A stretch of 56,746 nucleotides of DNA from an uncultured Verrucomicrobiota bacterium. Lineage in GTDB: Bacteria; Verrucomicrobiota; Verrucomicrobiia; Limisphaerales; UBA9464. The stretch is from positions 1 through 56,746 of the forward strand of contig CAIWAH010000083.1 in NCBI GenBank assembly GCA_903910585.1. Direction: 5' to 3'. The notes under the pieces are model-generated. The model had not been told where the DNA came from and searched no databases. It worked only from the letters and a program-made list of their open reading frames with translations. Shown here in pieces: positions 18,691 to 26,818 of the stretch (its first letter is position 1; the number at the start of each line of letters is the position of its first letter). The translations under genes were made by a program, and so were the position numbers.

Positions 18691-19677
18691 TCAGTCTTCG
18701 CCGACGATTTCGACCTCGGTCTCCAGCTCGACGCCGCGGGCTTCGCGCGCCCGGACGCGGACGAGTTCAATCAGGTCCAGCACATCCCGGGCGGTCGCCT
18801 TGCCGAGGTTCACAAAGAAGTTCGCATGCACGTCGCTGACCATCGCGTCACCGACGCGGGTGCCCTTGAGTCCCAACTGGTCAATCAGCTTTCCGGCCGG
18901 AAGTTCCGGCGAGGGATTCTTGAACGTGCAGCCGGCACTGGGCTGGTTCGGTTGGGAGTCCCAGCGTTTCTGGCTGTAACCGTCCATGCGTGCCTTGACC
19001 GTCTCGGCCGACTCGCCACTGCCCCGCAGCGTCGCGCCGAGGGCGATCTGCGTCGTCAGCAGCGGACAGCTCCGGTAAGTGAATTCCACCTCGGCCACCG
19101 GCAGGTCGCGAACTTCCCCAAGGCGGTCCATGCACCGCAGCCGCTCGACCCGGTCAAAGGTCCAGCCCCCCATTGCGCCGGCGTTCATGCGCAGGGCCCC
19201 GCCCAGCGAACCGGGAATGCCTTCGAGGAATTCCAGACCGGCCAAACCCGCCCGCCGGGTCGCGTTCGCAAGGTCCTTGAGCTTTGCTCCCGCACCGGCC
19301 TTCACGCGGTCGCCTTCGATCTCGATCTTGGCAAACTCCGGCTGCGACAGGCGGACCACGACGCCCCGGATGCCGCCGTCGCGGACGAGCAAATTGGAGC
19401 CGCGGCCGAGCAGAAACACCGGCACGTTGCGCAGGCGGGTCAGTTCCAGCACTGACGTCAGGGCATTTTCGCTGGATGGCTCGACGTAGATGTCCGCGGG
19501 ACCGCCGACCCGCAGCGTGGTGCGGGACGCCAGTGGTTCGTCCCGTTTCAGCAGCGTCGCCGCCGGCAAGGCGACCTGAAAATCACGGAACAAATCCGAG
19601 ATGAGCTCGGCATGGTCACAGGTGGCTTCCTCCCGTTCGGAAACGGGAGCCGAGGCCAGTTTCCACACGGTGCTCAC
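18691..19677 (-). CDS. murB: UDP-N-acetylenolpyruvoylglucosamine reductase MurB
   Basis: The start was set at GTG 19677, which overlaps the murG stop as GTGA and has GGGAGG at Shine-Dalgarno distance; an upstream TTG would extend it by eight residues. The 328-residue FAD enzyme has TTLRVGGPADIYV, LGRGSNLLVRDGG, EFLEGIPGSLGGALRMNAGAMGG, the catalytic-loop SAGCTFKNP and GTRVGDAMVSDVHANFFVN. It makes UDP-MurNAc. In many dcw clusters murC precedes or is fused to murB; here it is absent. Confidence 0.96.
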   Translation of the reverse strand: MSTVWKLASAPVSEREEATCDHAELISDLFRDFQVALPAATLLKRDEPLASRTTLRVGGPADIYVEPSSENALTSVLELTRLRNVPVFLLGRGSNLLVRDGGIRGVVVRLSQPEFAKIEIEGDRVKAGAGAKLKDLANATRRAGLAGLEFLEGIPGSLGGALRMNAGAMGGWTFDRVERLRCMDRLGEVRDLPVAEVEFTYRSCPLLTTQIALGATLRGSGESAETVKARMDGYSQKRWDSQPNQPSAGCTFKNPSPELPAGKLIDQLGLKGTRVGDAMVSDVHANFFVNLGKATARDVLDLIELVRVRAREARGVELETEVEIVGED

Positions 19678-20867
19678 CGGACACCTCCCTGCGCCTGCCA
19701 ACGGACCTCGCTGGCCGGTGCTTCGGAGCTTGCGCCGGACTGACCGGCAGTTCCGGTCTTCCGCAGCGCGAGCCGTAGCAGGATTCGCTCGGCAATCTCT
19801 CCGGCGGCTCCCGGGCGGTCGAGCTCGGCCAACCCAGCCTGGGCGCGGCGACGCGGTTCGCCTTCCGCCGCCAATTCCATCACCGCGCTCACCAACTCCT
19901 CAGCCGTCGCCCCCTTTTGCAGCACTACCCGGGCGGCACCCGAGGCGGCGAACGCCTGGGCATTGAATCGCTGATGGTCGTCCACGGCCGCCGGATACGG
20001 GATCAGCACCGACGGCAATCGCATGGCGGCCAGTTCGGCCAAAGACGAGGCGCCGCTCCGGCTGATCGCCACCGTGGCCGCTGCGAGCAGCAGTTCCATC
20101 TCCGAGAAAAACGCCTGCACCCGCACGCGACGCCCGAACGGCGCGAACGCCGCCCGCACCCGCTCGCAGTCCTGGACTCCGGTGAGGTGGAAAAGCTGGA
20201 GATCAGGCAACCGCTCCAGAAGTTTGGGGAATGCGGCCAGCACCAGTTCGTTGACACCCGCGGCGCCCTGGCTGCCGCCCATCACCAGCAGCAAGGGCTT
20301 TTCCGGGGCGAGCCCCAGCGCCGCACGAGCGCCGGCGGGATCGGAAATCGTGAATCCCGGACGCACCGGAGTGCCGGTGACGGCGACCTGGCGGTTTCGC
20401 AACCGGGGGGATGCTTCCGGAAAGCCGACAAAGCACTCATCCACGACGTGCGCGAGCCAGCGGTTGGCCCGGCCGGGAATCGTGTTCGACTCGTGCAGAA
20501 AGGTGGCGGCACCGAGGCGTTTGCCTGCCAGCACCGGTGGGGCACTGGTGAATCCGCCCATCGCCAGCACCGCCGCTGGCGGCCGGCCGCGGAAAGCTGC
20601 CAAGGCTGCGCGATACGATTTCAAGCTGGCCGAAGCAAACTTCAGCACGTTGCGCCCGGTCAGCCCCACCGCCGGCAAGGTCACCACCTTGAACTCATGA
20701 GCGACGCCCCGGACCGCGGTCTGATCCACGTCCTTGGGCGAGATGAGCAGGGCGACGTCACAGCCCCGCGCCACCAGCTCGTGCCCCACGGCGATCCCGG
20801 GAAACAGGTGTCCGCCGGTGCCGCCGCAGGCAATGGCCACAAACTCGCTGGAGGCGAAAGCGCTCAT
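19674..20867 (-). CDS. murG: lipid II synthase MurG
   Basis: The ATG at 20867 overlaps the ftsW stop (ATGA) and gives 397 residues. The N-domain has ACGGTGGHLFPGIAVGHEL, the sugar-acceptor loop MGGFTSAPPVLAGK and HESNTIPGRANRWLA. The C-domain has MGGSQGAAGVNEL, SRSGASSLAELAAMRLPSVLIPYP and DDHQRFNAQAF, the UDP-GlcNAc site. The tail after residue 370 is long and non-conserved. MurG adds GlcNAc to lipid I at the inner membrane face. Its stop overlaps the murB start. Confidence 0.96.
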   Translation of the reverse strand: MSAFASSEFVAIACGGTGGHLFPGIAVGHELVARGCDVALLISPKDVDQTAVRGVAHEFKVVTLPAVGLTGRNVLKFASASLKSYRAALAAFRGRPPAAVLAMGGFTSAPPVLAGKRLGAATFLHESNTIPGRANRWLAHVVDECFVGFPEASPRLRNRQVAVTGTPVRPGFTISDPAGARAALGLAPEKPLLLVMGGSQGAAGVNELVLAAFPKLLERLPDLQLFHLTGVQDCERVRAAFAPFGRRVRVQAFFSEMELLLAAATVAISRSGASSLAELAAMRLPSVLIPYPAAVDDHQRFNAQAFAASGAARVVLQKGATAEELVSAVMELAAEGEPRRRAQAGLAELDRPGAAGEIAERILLRLALRKTGTAGQSGASSEAPASEVRWQAQGGVR

Positions 20868-21979
20868 TGCGACAGGTCGGTGTCGGCGTCCTCGAAGGGA
20901 TTGGCCTTGCCGCGGCGCGCCGCAGGTTCGACGGAAACCGCCTGGCGCGAAAGATTCACCAGCAGACCCACCAGGGCCATCATGACGACCACACCGGTGC
21001 CGCCGCGGCTGATGAACGGCAGGGCAATTCCCTTGTTCGGCAGCAGCCCGGTGACGACGCCCATGTTGAAACAGGCCTGCCCGGCGATGACGAACGTGAT
21101 CCCTGCGGCAAGGAAGACATGGAATGGATCTTCGGCCCGATGCGCGATGGACGCCCCGCAGAGCAGGATGACGACGAACGCCGCGACCACTCCGAGCGTG
21201 GCCATCAGACCGAGTTCCTCGCCGATGACCGGAAAGATGAAGTCCGTGTGCTGTTCCGGCACCTTGAACTTGAGCGAACCGCGCCCGAGCCCTTTGCCGT
21301 CGAGACCGCCTTCCGAAAAGGCATAGAGCGACTGGTTCAACTGCGCGGCGGAATCGCGGTTGGCTTCCGGTTTCACAAACGCGTTGATGCGGTCCATGGC
21401 GTAGCCGCTTTTGAAGATGGTGAGCGCCATTCCGGCCGCGCCGATGAGCGCTAAGAATGTGGCATGCGACCAGCGACCGCCCGCGACGAGCAGGACACCG
21501 AGCATCACCCCGCCGAGCAGGACGGTGGTGCCCTTGTCCGGTTCCAACAGGATGAGCGCCAGCAACGGCCCCGCGACCGCCCCAAAGCCAAGGACACCGG
21601 TCACGAAGGATGTGAGGCGATGGCGGTAGCGTGCGGCGAACCACGCGAGGGAAAGAACCAGGGCAATCTTGGCAATTTCCGACGGCTGCGTGCCGAACAG
21701 CCAGCGCTGTGCACCCAGTCGCCGACTGCCCAACGGGGAAAGGGTCAACAGCAGGGCGAAGGCCGTGCCCCCATAGACATACCACGTGAACCGGTGAACC
21801 CACTTCAGATCCACCAACGCGACCAAACTGAACACCACGAAGCCCACGCCGCACGCCACTGCCTGCCGGATCACCCAGGTGCTGTTGTCGCGCAGCATCG
21901 TGGCGCTCGCGAGCATCGTCAGGCTGAGCACGAGCAACGAACCGACTGCAAGCAGCAGGACTGTGGAGATTCGGTTCAT
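20864..21979 (-). CDS. ftsW: SEDS peptidoglycan polymerase FtsW
   Basis: The 371-residue protein has about ten membrane helices. SEDS signatures include GSRRLGAQRWLFGTQPSEIAK in the first half (normally G(A/S)xRW-(L/I)-xxQPSE-(F/L)-xK), LEPDKGTTVLLGGVM, GKGLGRGSLKF near residue 210 and HTDFIFPVIGEELG. The C-terminal PLPN-like segment is GLLPNKGIALPFISRGGTG. It polymerises lipid II at the septum with its partner transpeptidase, here FtsI at 28119-30233. It overlaps murG by four bases and lies 74 bases after the LysM gene. Confidence 0.96.
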   Translation of the reverse strand: MNRISTVLLLAVGSLLVLSLTMLASATMLRDNSTWVIRQAVACGVGFVVFSLVALVDLKWVHRFTWYVYGGTAFALLLTLSPLGSRRLGAQRWLFGTQPSEIAKIALVLSLAWFAARYRHRLTSFVTGVLGFGAVAGPLLALILLEPDKGTTVLLGGVMLGVLLVAGGRWSHATFLALIGAAGMALTIFKSGYAMDRINAFVKPEANRDSAAQLNQSLYAFSEGGLDGKGLGRGSLKFKVPEQHTDFIFPVIGEELGLMATLGVVAAFVVILLCGASIAHRAEDPFHVFLAAGITFVIAGQACFNMGVVTGLLPNKGIALPFISRGGTGVVVMMALVGLLVNLSRQAVSVEPAARRGKANPFEDADTDLSQ

Positions 21980-22053
21980 GGCGGCGGAATGGGTCAGAAA
22001 CGGTCAGGGACGCGCCGGAGTGAGGAGGCCGGCGCGCCCCTCGACAGGACGGA

Positions 22054-22914
22054 TTACCGGGGAACCGGGGTAGCGGCGGGATTTCCAACCGGAGTGGCGA
22101 TGGGCAACACCGGGGCCGGAGCCGCCGGATTGATGGCAGCCGGTTCGGGCACCGGAGCCGGAGCCGGGGCGGCCTTGGTGGGAACCTTCAGCTTCTGACC
22201 AACCTTGATGTCATTGGACTTCAGTCCGCTGGCGGAACGGATCGCCTTCACGGACGTGCCATGATTGCGGGCGATCTTCGTCAGGGTGTCGCCCCCCTTG
22301 ACCACATAAACCACGGTCTCACCGGTCGCCGCGGCGGCCGCTTCGCCGTTGTCAGCAGCAGGCGGCGTCGGTGCGGCCGCGCCGGCGGGCAAGGTAAGCT
22401 TCTGGCCGATCTTGAGCTTGTTGAGATCGATGCCGGCGTTCGCTTCCTGCAGCTGCTTGAGCGAAATCTTGTTCCGGCTGGCGATGCGGCCGGCGAGGTC
22501 ACCCTTTTTGACGACGTATTCGGACGTGGCCCCGGCCATGGTCTCCGCCGGCAGAGGTTGGCTTGGTTGCAGCGGCGTGAACGGCACGGCATTGGTCGGC
22601 GCCTCATAGGTCACCGGAGGCAGACCGTTGGTCGGCGGCACCGGGCTCACGTAGTTGGTCCCGCCGGCGAGCATCGCCGGGTCCAGCGTCTGCCCCTCGG
22701 TGATCACCGGCGTGTTTGTCGGGGTCAGCGCATCAAAACCGGAAACCGGGTCCAGCGGCTTCGGCTCCTCGCGCTTGCAGCCGATGATCAGCAGGCCGCC
22801 GAGGACGGCGACATGCAGCCCGACGATCAGGGCGGCGACGTGGAAGGTGGACTTGGATTTGGCCTGCTGCTCCAGCAGCGAGCCCTGGGGAATCAGCGGA
22901 TTCGGTGAACTCAT
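22054..22914 (-). CDS. membrane-anchored double-LysM protein in the dcw cluster
   Basis: The 286-residue protein has a short cytoplasmic leader and one membrane helix (about 25-45, FHVAALIVGLHVAVLGGLLII). A Pro/Thr-rich spacer follows, then two LysM domains: about 132-177 (SEYVVKKGDLAGRIASRN to IGQKLTLP) and about 202-247 (VVYVVKGGDTLTKIARNHG to VGQKLKVP). The tail is Pro/Ala-rich. LysM binds GlcNAc-containing glycans, so a periplasmic peptidoglycan-binding role is likely. No hydrolase domain is attached. It occupies the mraY-ftsW interval where murD normally lies. Confidence 0.88.
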   Translation of the reverse strand: MSSPNPLIPQGSLLEQQAKSKSTFHVAALIVGLHVAVLGGLLIIGCKREEPKPLDPVSGFDALTPTNTPVITEGQTLDPAMLAGGTNYVSPVPPTNGLPPVTYEAPTNAVPFTPLQPSQPLPAETMAGATSEYVVKKGDLAGRIASRNKISLKQLQEANAGIDLNKLKIGQKLTLPAGAAAPTPPAADNGEAAAAATGETVVYVVKGGDTLTKIARNHGTSVKAIRSASGLKSNDIKVGQKLKVPTKAAPAPAPVPEPAAINPAAPAPVLPIATPVGNPAATPVPR

Positions 22915-23293
22915 GGTTTGATGGCCGCGCAGGGGCGGCGGACGAGGAGGTTGGGGGTGAGGTTGGCCCCGCGTTGACTCCTCAAGTCAACGCGAGGCCA
23001 AGAGGATTCCGCGCGACGCGGATAAAGCGATGAAGTCTCCGCCACCCGGGGAGAACTCAGGGCGGAAAGCGGGCCGCTTTGCGAGCAAACCCAAGGGACT
23101 TTCCGAACTGGAACCGGAAGAAATTCGCACCGACCGCCGCCGCCACGCACACCACCTGAAGGACCGCCCTGCCAGCGGTCCCCGGCGGCGATTAAAGCGG
23201 GGGACCCAGCCCATGCAAGGGGGGAAACACCGCCTCTGGAGCCACTCCGTTCCCAGGCGCTCCACCGCAAGATGTTGGGGTGTGAGGGCATGG
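22915..23293. other. 379-base non-coding gap containing a long hairpin
   Basis: The gap lies between mraY and the LysM gene, both on the - strand. No open frame here has the codon pattern of the neighbours; longer - strand frames run into mraY in the wrong frame. It contains the strong hairpin at 22963-23001 and a weaker stem GGACCGC/GCGGTCC near 23161-23184. It could hold a promoter for LysM-ftsW-murG-murB-ddl-ftsQ-ftsA-ftsZ, splitting the cluster into two transcripts. I see no remnant of murD. Confidence 0.5.
22963..23001. repeat. 17-bp-stem hairpin upstream of the LysM gene
   Basis: TTGGCC then CGCGTTGACT (22970-22979) pairs across a five-base loop with AGTCAACGCG (22985-22994) and GGCCAA (22996-23001). 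One mismatch interrupts the stem, giving 16 of 17 paired positions. No T-run follows on either strand, so it is not a classical intrinsic terminator. It lies 49 bases before the LysM start codon, in the 5' leader if transcription begins upstream. Confidence 0.6.
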
Positions 23294-24418
23294 CTACCGG
23301 ACTTTTAGTGTGCTCAGCGCCACGACGGCGCAGAGAATCGCCACGATGTAAAAGCGCACCACGATCTTGGATTCCGGCAGTCCCTTCTTCCGGAAGTGGT
23401 GGTGCAGCGGGGACATGAGGAAGATCCGGCGGCCTTCGCCGAACCGTTTCCGGGTGTATTTGAACCAGCCCACCTGAAGCATCACGCTCAATGCCTCCGC
23501 CACGAAGACCGCCCCGGCGATGGGCAGCACAAACGGTTGGTGTATCAGCACCGCCATGATGCCCAAAGCCCCTCCGAGGGCGAGCGAGCCGGTGTCCCCC
23601 ATGAACACCTCCGCCGGATGGCAGTTGAACCAGAGAAAACCCAGGCACGCTCCGAGCATCGCCGCACAGATCACGGTGAGTTCACCGGCGCCGGGCACGT
23701 AGGGCACGAGCAGGTAATGCGCGAACACGGAGTTGCCCGCGATGTAGGTCATCACCAGAAACACGAGGGTGGTGATGAGCGTGCAGCCGATCGCGAGGCC
23801 GTCCATGCCGTCGGTAAGGTTGACCGCGTTGGAAGCGCCGCAGATCACGAGGATCGCGAGCAGCACGCCGACCACCGGCACGCCGACCAGCACGGGGTTC
23901 TTGATGAAGGGCACCTGGATGTCGTTGATCAGCGTGGCCGTGGAGGGCAGGCGCCAGAGATAGGTGGCCACGCCCAGCCCGAGCGCGAACTGCACGTAAA
24001 GCTTGAGGTGGGACTTGGCCCCTTCCGCGGTCTGCTTGGTGACCTTCAGCCAGTCGTCGTAGAAGCCCAGTCCGGCGAGCACGATGATGGCGAGGACGGT
24101 CAGCAGCACGAACGCATTCCACCGCGCCCAGAGCAGCACCGAGATGTCGAGGACCAGCACGATGAGGATTCCGCCCATGGTCGGCGTGCCGCGCTTGGCG
24201 AGGTCCGCGGCGGCCGCCGTGGCATCGGCGCCTTCCTTCACGTCCTTGGGCCGGTAGTCCTGGCGAAACTTGAGATCCCGCAGCCAGCGGATGATCCCCG
24301 GACCGAGCCACATGCTGAGCAGCAGCGACGTGATGGCCGCGCCCGCGCTGCGAAAGGTGATGTATTGGAACACCGACCACGGCGCGAACGGCAACAGGTC
24401 TGACAGGTGGTAAAGCAT
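23294..24418 (-). CDS. mraY: phospho-MurNAc-pentapeptide translocase MraY
   Basis: The 374-residue protein has about ten membrane helices. Signatures are KRGTPTMGGILIV, GFYDDWLKVTK (Mg-binding DD), NLTDGMDGLAIG, MGDTGSLALGGALG and SPLHHHFRKKGLPESK (HHH motif), in the expected order. It forms lipid I from UDP-MurNAc-pentapeptide and undecaprenyl phosphate. It starts one base after the murF stop. Confidence 0.97.
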   Translation of the reverse strand: MLYHLSDLLPFAPWSVFQYITFRSAGAAITSLLLSMWLGPGIIRWLRDLKFRQDYRPKDVKEGADATAAAADLAKRGTPTMGGILIVLVLDISVLLWARWNAFVLLTVLAIIVLAGLGFYDDWLKVTKQTAEGAKSHLKLYVQFALGLGVATYLWRLPSTATLINDIQVPFIKNPVLVGVPVVGVLLAILVICGASNAVNLTDGMDGLAIGCTLITTLVFLVMTYIAGNSVFAHYLLVPYVPGAGELTVICAAMLGACLGFLWFNCHPAEVFMGDTGSLALGGALGIMAVLIHQPFVLPIAGAVFVAEALSVMLQVGWFKYTRKRFGEGRRIFLMSPLHHHFRKKGLPESKIVVRFYIVAILCAVVALSTLKVR

Positions 24419-24419
24419 C

Positions 24420-25835
24420 TCAGGCAGGGACCGGCTCGGGCCGGGATTCGCGCAGGGTCAGCTGCCGGCTCAACGCTTCGACCACCCGTTCCAGCCGGCT
24501 GGAACGGGACGCCTTCACCAGCACCGCATCGCCCGCCTCGAGTCCGTGGAACAGCGCCTCGACGGCGAGCTCGAACGAGGCGAACGCGGTCGCGCAGTCA
24601 CCGGCCGCGGCGGCCGTGAGCTGTGCAAACCGTCCGATGGCGAACACCCGGTCGATGCCGAGTTCCGCCGCAAGCCGCCCGACCTCCCGATGCGCGGTCT
24701 CGGTGGCGGAGCCCAGTTCCGCCATCTCCCCGAGCACCGCCACACGGCGGCCCGGGCACGGGAGGTCGGAGAGTGTCTGCAACGCGGCCGCGACCGAATC
24801 GGCATTCGCGTTGTAGGTGTCGTCAATGAGACGCACCCCGGCGACCTCGCGCAGATTGAGGCGCTGTTTCGCCGGTGAAAATTCCGCCAGGCCGTCGCGG
24901 GCGGCAGTGGGTTCCACCCCCAACTCGCACGCAACCGCCAGTGCATAAAGCGCGTTGGGCACTGAATGACGGCCTGGCAAAGGGACGTGATACTCGCCGC
25001 TCCAGCCGGAGTGGGGCGCGCTCACGGAAAAATGGGTGCCGGTCCAGTCCATGGACCGCAGCGTGGCGCGCCAGTCGTTGGCGGCCTCGAAACCGACCCG
25101 GATAACCCGGGCGGAAGTGCGGGCGCACAGCTCCGCGGTGAACGGGGAATCGCCGTTCACAAACAGGCGTCCGCCCTGCTCCGCAGCGGGCAGCAGCTGG
25201 GGCAACCAACCCTCCTCCTGCACCACTCCCGCAAGGTCGCCGAAGTGTTCGAGATGTTCCCGGCCGATGCTGGTCACAACCCCAAGGCGCGGCGCGATCA
25301 ACCGCACGAGCGGCGCCAGTTCGCCGGGGTGATTCGTGCCCGCTTCCAGCACGGCGGCCACATGGGCCGATTCAAGCCGCAGCAGCGTGGCAGGCACGCC
25401 GACATCGTTGTTGAAGCTGGCCTCGCTCTTCAGCATCGGTCCGGAACGTCCAACTGTGGCGGCGATCAGTTCCTTGGTCGTCGTCTTACCGTTGGAACCG
25501 CCCACACAGACCACCGGCAACATGAACTCCCGGCGATACGCCCCGGCCATGGCCCCGTAGGCCGTCCGCGGTTCATCCACAATCAGTGCGGAAGCATCCG
25601 GCGGAAGTTTTGCCACCTGCTTGCGGGCCACCACCACGGCGACCGCTCCGCGGGCCGTCACTTCGGCGAGAAAATCATGACCGTCGAACCGTTCCCCGCT
25701 GAGCGCGACAAACAGGTCCCCCTCCACCACCGCCCGGGAATCGGTCACCACGCGTCGCACCGGCGCCGTGGGGGCGGCCGTGCGCAGCTCACCGCCGCAC
25801 GCAGCGGCGAAAAACTGGAGGGAGCGGGGTTCCAT
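24420..25835 (-). CDS. murF: UDP-MurNAc-tripeptide--D-Ala-D-Ala ligase MurF
   Basis: The 471-residue Mur ligase has an intact P-loop VGGSNGKTTTKELIA (about residue 110), TDSRAVVEGDLFVALSGERFDGHDF in domain 1, EAGTNHPGELAPLV, and IDDTYNANADSVAAAL in domain 3. It adds the D-Ala-D-Ala dipeptide to UDP-MurNAc-tripeptide. All the ATP-site residues missing from its murE-like neighbour are present here, which argues that the neighbour's losses are real and not sequencing artefacts. Confidence 0.96.
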   Translation of the reverse strand: MEPRSLQFFAAACGGELRTAAPTAPVRRVVTDSRAVVEGDLFVALSGERFDGHDFLAEVTARGAVAVVVARKQVAKLPPDASALIVDEPRTAYGAMAGAYRREFMLPVVCVGGSNGKTTTKELIAATVGRSGPMLKSEASFNNDVGVPATLLRLESAHVAAVLEAGTNHPGELAPLVRLIAPRLGVVTSIGREHLEHFGDLAGVVQEEGWLPQLLPAAEQGGRLFVNGDSPFTAELCARTSARVIRVGFEAANDWRATLRSMDWTGTHFSVSAPHSGWSGEYHVPLPGRHSVPNALYALAVACELGVEPTAARDGLAEFSPAKQRLNLREVAGVRLIDDTYNANADSVAAALQTLSDLPCPGRRVAVLGEMAELGSATETAHREVGRLAAELGIDRVFAIGRFAQLTAAAAGDCATAFASFELAVEALFHGLEAGDAVLVKASRSSRLERVVEALSRQLTLRESRPEPVPA

Positions 25836-25852
25836 GTCGGATGCAGTTCTGG

Positions 25853-25948
25853 ACTTTCGCTGGGACCCGACGGCAGCCGCCGACCGAATCGGGGGTGGGG
25901 GGACCTCTGGAGGACAGCCGGCGGCTGCCTGGGTCGCAGCGAAAGTTC
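25853..25948. repeat. 96-base imperfect inverted repeat between murF and the SIMPL gene
   Basis: ACTTTCGCTGGGACCC and GGCAGCCGCC on the left arm (25853-25881) match the reverse complement of the right arm (25920-25947). There is one mismatch and a two-base bulge, about 25 paired positions in all. The 38-base middle is G-rich (GGGGGTGGGGGG). It could be a dispersed palindromic element of the REP or MITE type, or a transcript-stabilising hairpin. No terminal direct repeat or T-tract is obvious. Confidence 0.55.
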
Positions 25949-25951
25949 AGT

Positions 25952-26047
25952 TCAGAGCAGGGCCAGCAGGCAGAGGGCGCACAGGAACAGCCGGGCGGCA
26001 AAGCCCCAGGTCAGGTGCTCGGTGAGGGCGGTCAGGTTCATGGTCAT
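25952..26047 (-). CDS. possible 31-residue hydrophobic peptide
   Basis: Starting MTMNLTALTEHLTWGF and ending in a hydrophobic helix (RLFLCALCLLALL), this tiny frame lies between murF and the SIMPL gene on the same strand. Its stop abuts the inverted repeat. The one-helix topology is plausible for a small divisome or membrane peptide. There is no convincing Shine-Dalgarno, and chance cannot be excluded. Confidence 0.3.
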   Translation of the reverse strand: MTMNLTALTEHLTWGFAARLFLCALCLLALL

Positions 26048-26062
26048 TGGGTGGTGCGGGGT

Positions 26063-26818
26063 TCAGTCGAGGAGGAAGGCGGCATTGACGACCGCGGTGA
26101 CGGTCTTCTGGCGGGAGCTGGTGTCGTTCATGCCGTCCCAGCTTCCCTGCGAGCTGTAGAGCGGCGTGATCTGGAAGACACCCATGCGGGCGGAACGCAG
26201 GCGGGCGATTTGGCGGTTCCCCTGCCCGGCAATCTGGCCGGCCCGGGCGCGGGCGTCCTGGGTCGCCTCCGCCAGCATCTCGATCTTGGCTTCGCCGGCC
26301 TGCGTGTAGATGAAGTCCGGCGAGGCCGCGGTGAAAACCACTCCGGCTTCCAGCAGGGCGACCGTGGCCCGCTCCATCGCCAGCACGCCGTCAATGTTGG
26401 CGGAGCGGAGTTCCAGCGATTGCGCGAGGCGGTAGCCGACGGTCTTCTGCCGGGCCGTTTCCTCGCCGCCTTCGTTCTGCACCTGGCGGGCCTGAAGCTC
26501 GGTGATCGCCACGGAGCTGAAGCCGGCATTCGTGAACCCGTTCTGCGCCAGGAAGCCCTCGACCTTGCGGCGGTCGTCGGCGAGACGGCGTTGGGCTTCC
26601 AGCAGCGTGGTTTGTTCGACCACAAAGGAACCCCGCCAGACAATCAGGTCCGCCTCCACATTGCGCCGCGCCGAACCGGTCACGTTGATCGCTTCCGATT
26701 CCGAGATCTTGAGCCATGCGCGGGTGAACACCATGGCCGACAGGACCAAACCGGCGGCCAGGAACAGCCCGGCCAGCAGGCCAAGCAGGTGCGGACGGGA
26801 GCCTGAGTCGGCGTTCAC
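26063..26818 (-). CDS. SIMPL-domain (DUF541) exported protein
   Basis: The 251-residue protein has an N-terminal membrane helix or uncleaved signal (LLGLLAGLFLAAGLVLSAMVF) and then a SIMPL domain. Typical features are the opening INVTGSARRNVEADLIVWRGSF, DRRKVEGFLAQNGF, and the late A-R-A-x-A-G-Q-I region (QDARARAGQIAGQ). SIMPL proteins are periplasmic and of unclear role; some are linked to envelope stress. The GTG start overlaps the murE-like stop (GTGA) and has a strong GGAGGTGA ribosome site five bases upstream. It therefore looks translationally coupled into the wall operon. Confidence 0.87.
   Translation of the reverse strand: MNADSGSRPHLLGLLAGLFLAAGLVLSAMVFTRAWLKISESEAINVTGSARRNVEADLIVWRGSFVVEQTTLLEAQRRLADDRRKVEGFLAQNGFTNAGFSSVAITELQARQVQNEGGEETARQKTVGYRLAQSLELRSANIDGVLAMERATVALLEAGVVFTAASPDFIYTQAGEAKIEMLAEATQDARARAGQIAGQGNRQIARLRSARMGVFQITPLYSSQGSWDGMNDTSSRQKTVTAVVNAAFLLD

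Noticed and set aside
22911..23648. - strand frame across the mraY/LysM gap, considered as a murD remnant
   Set aside because: It overlaps mraY in a different frame and shows no Mur ligase motif (no GxNGKT-like P-loop).
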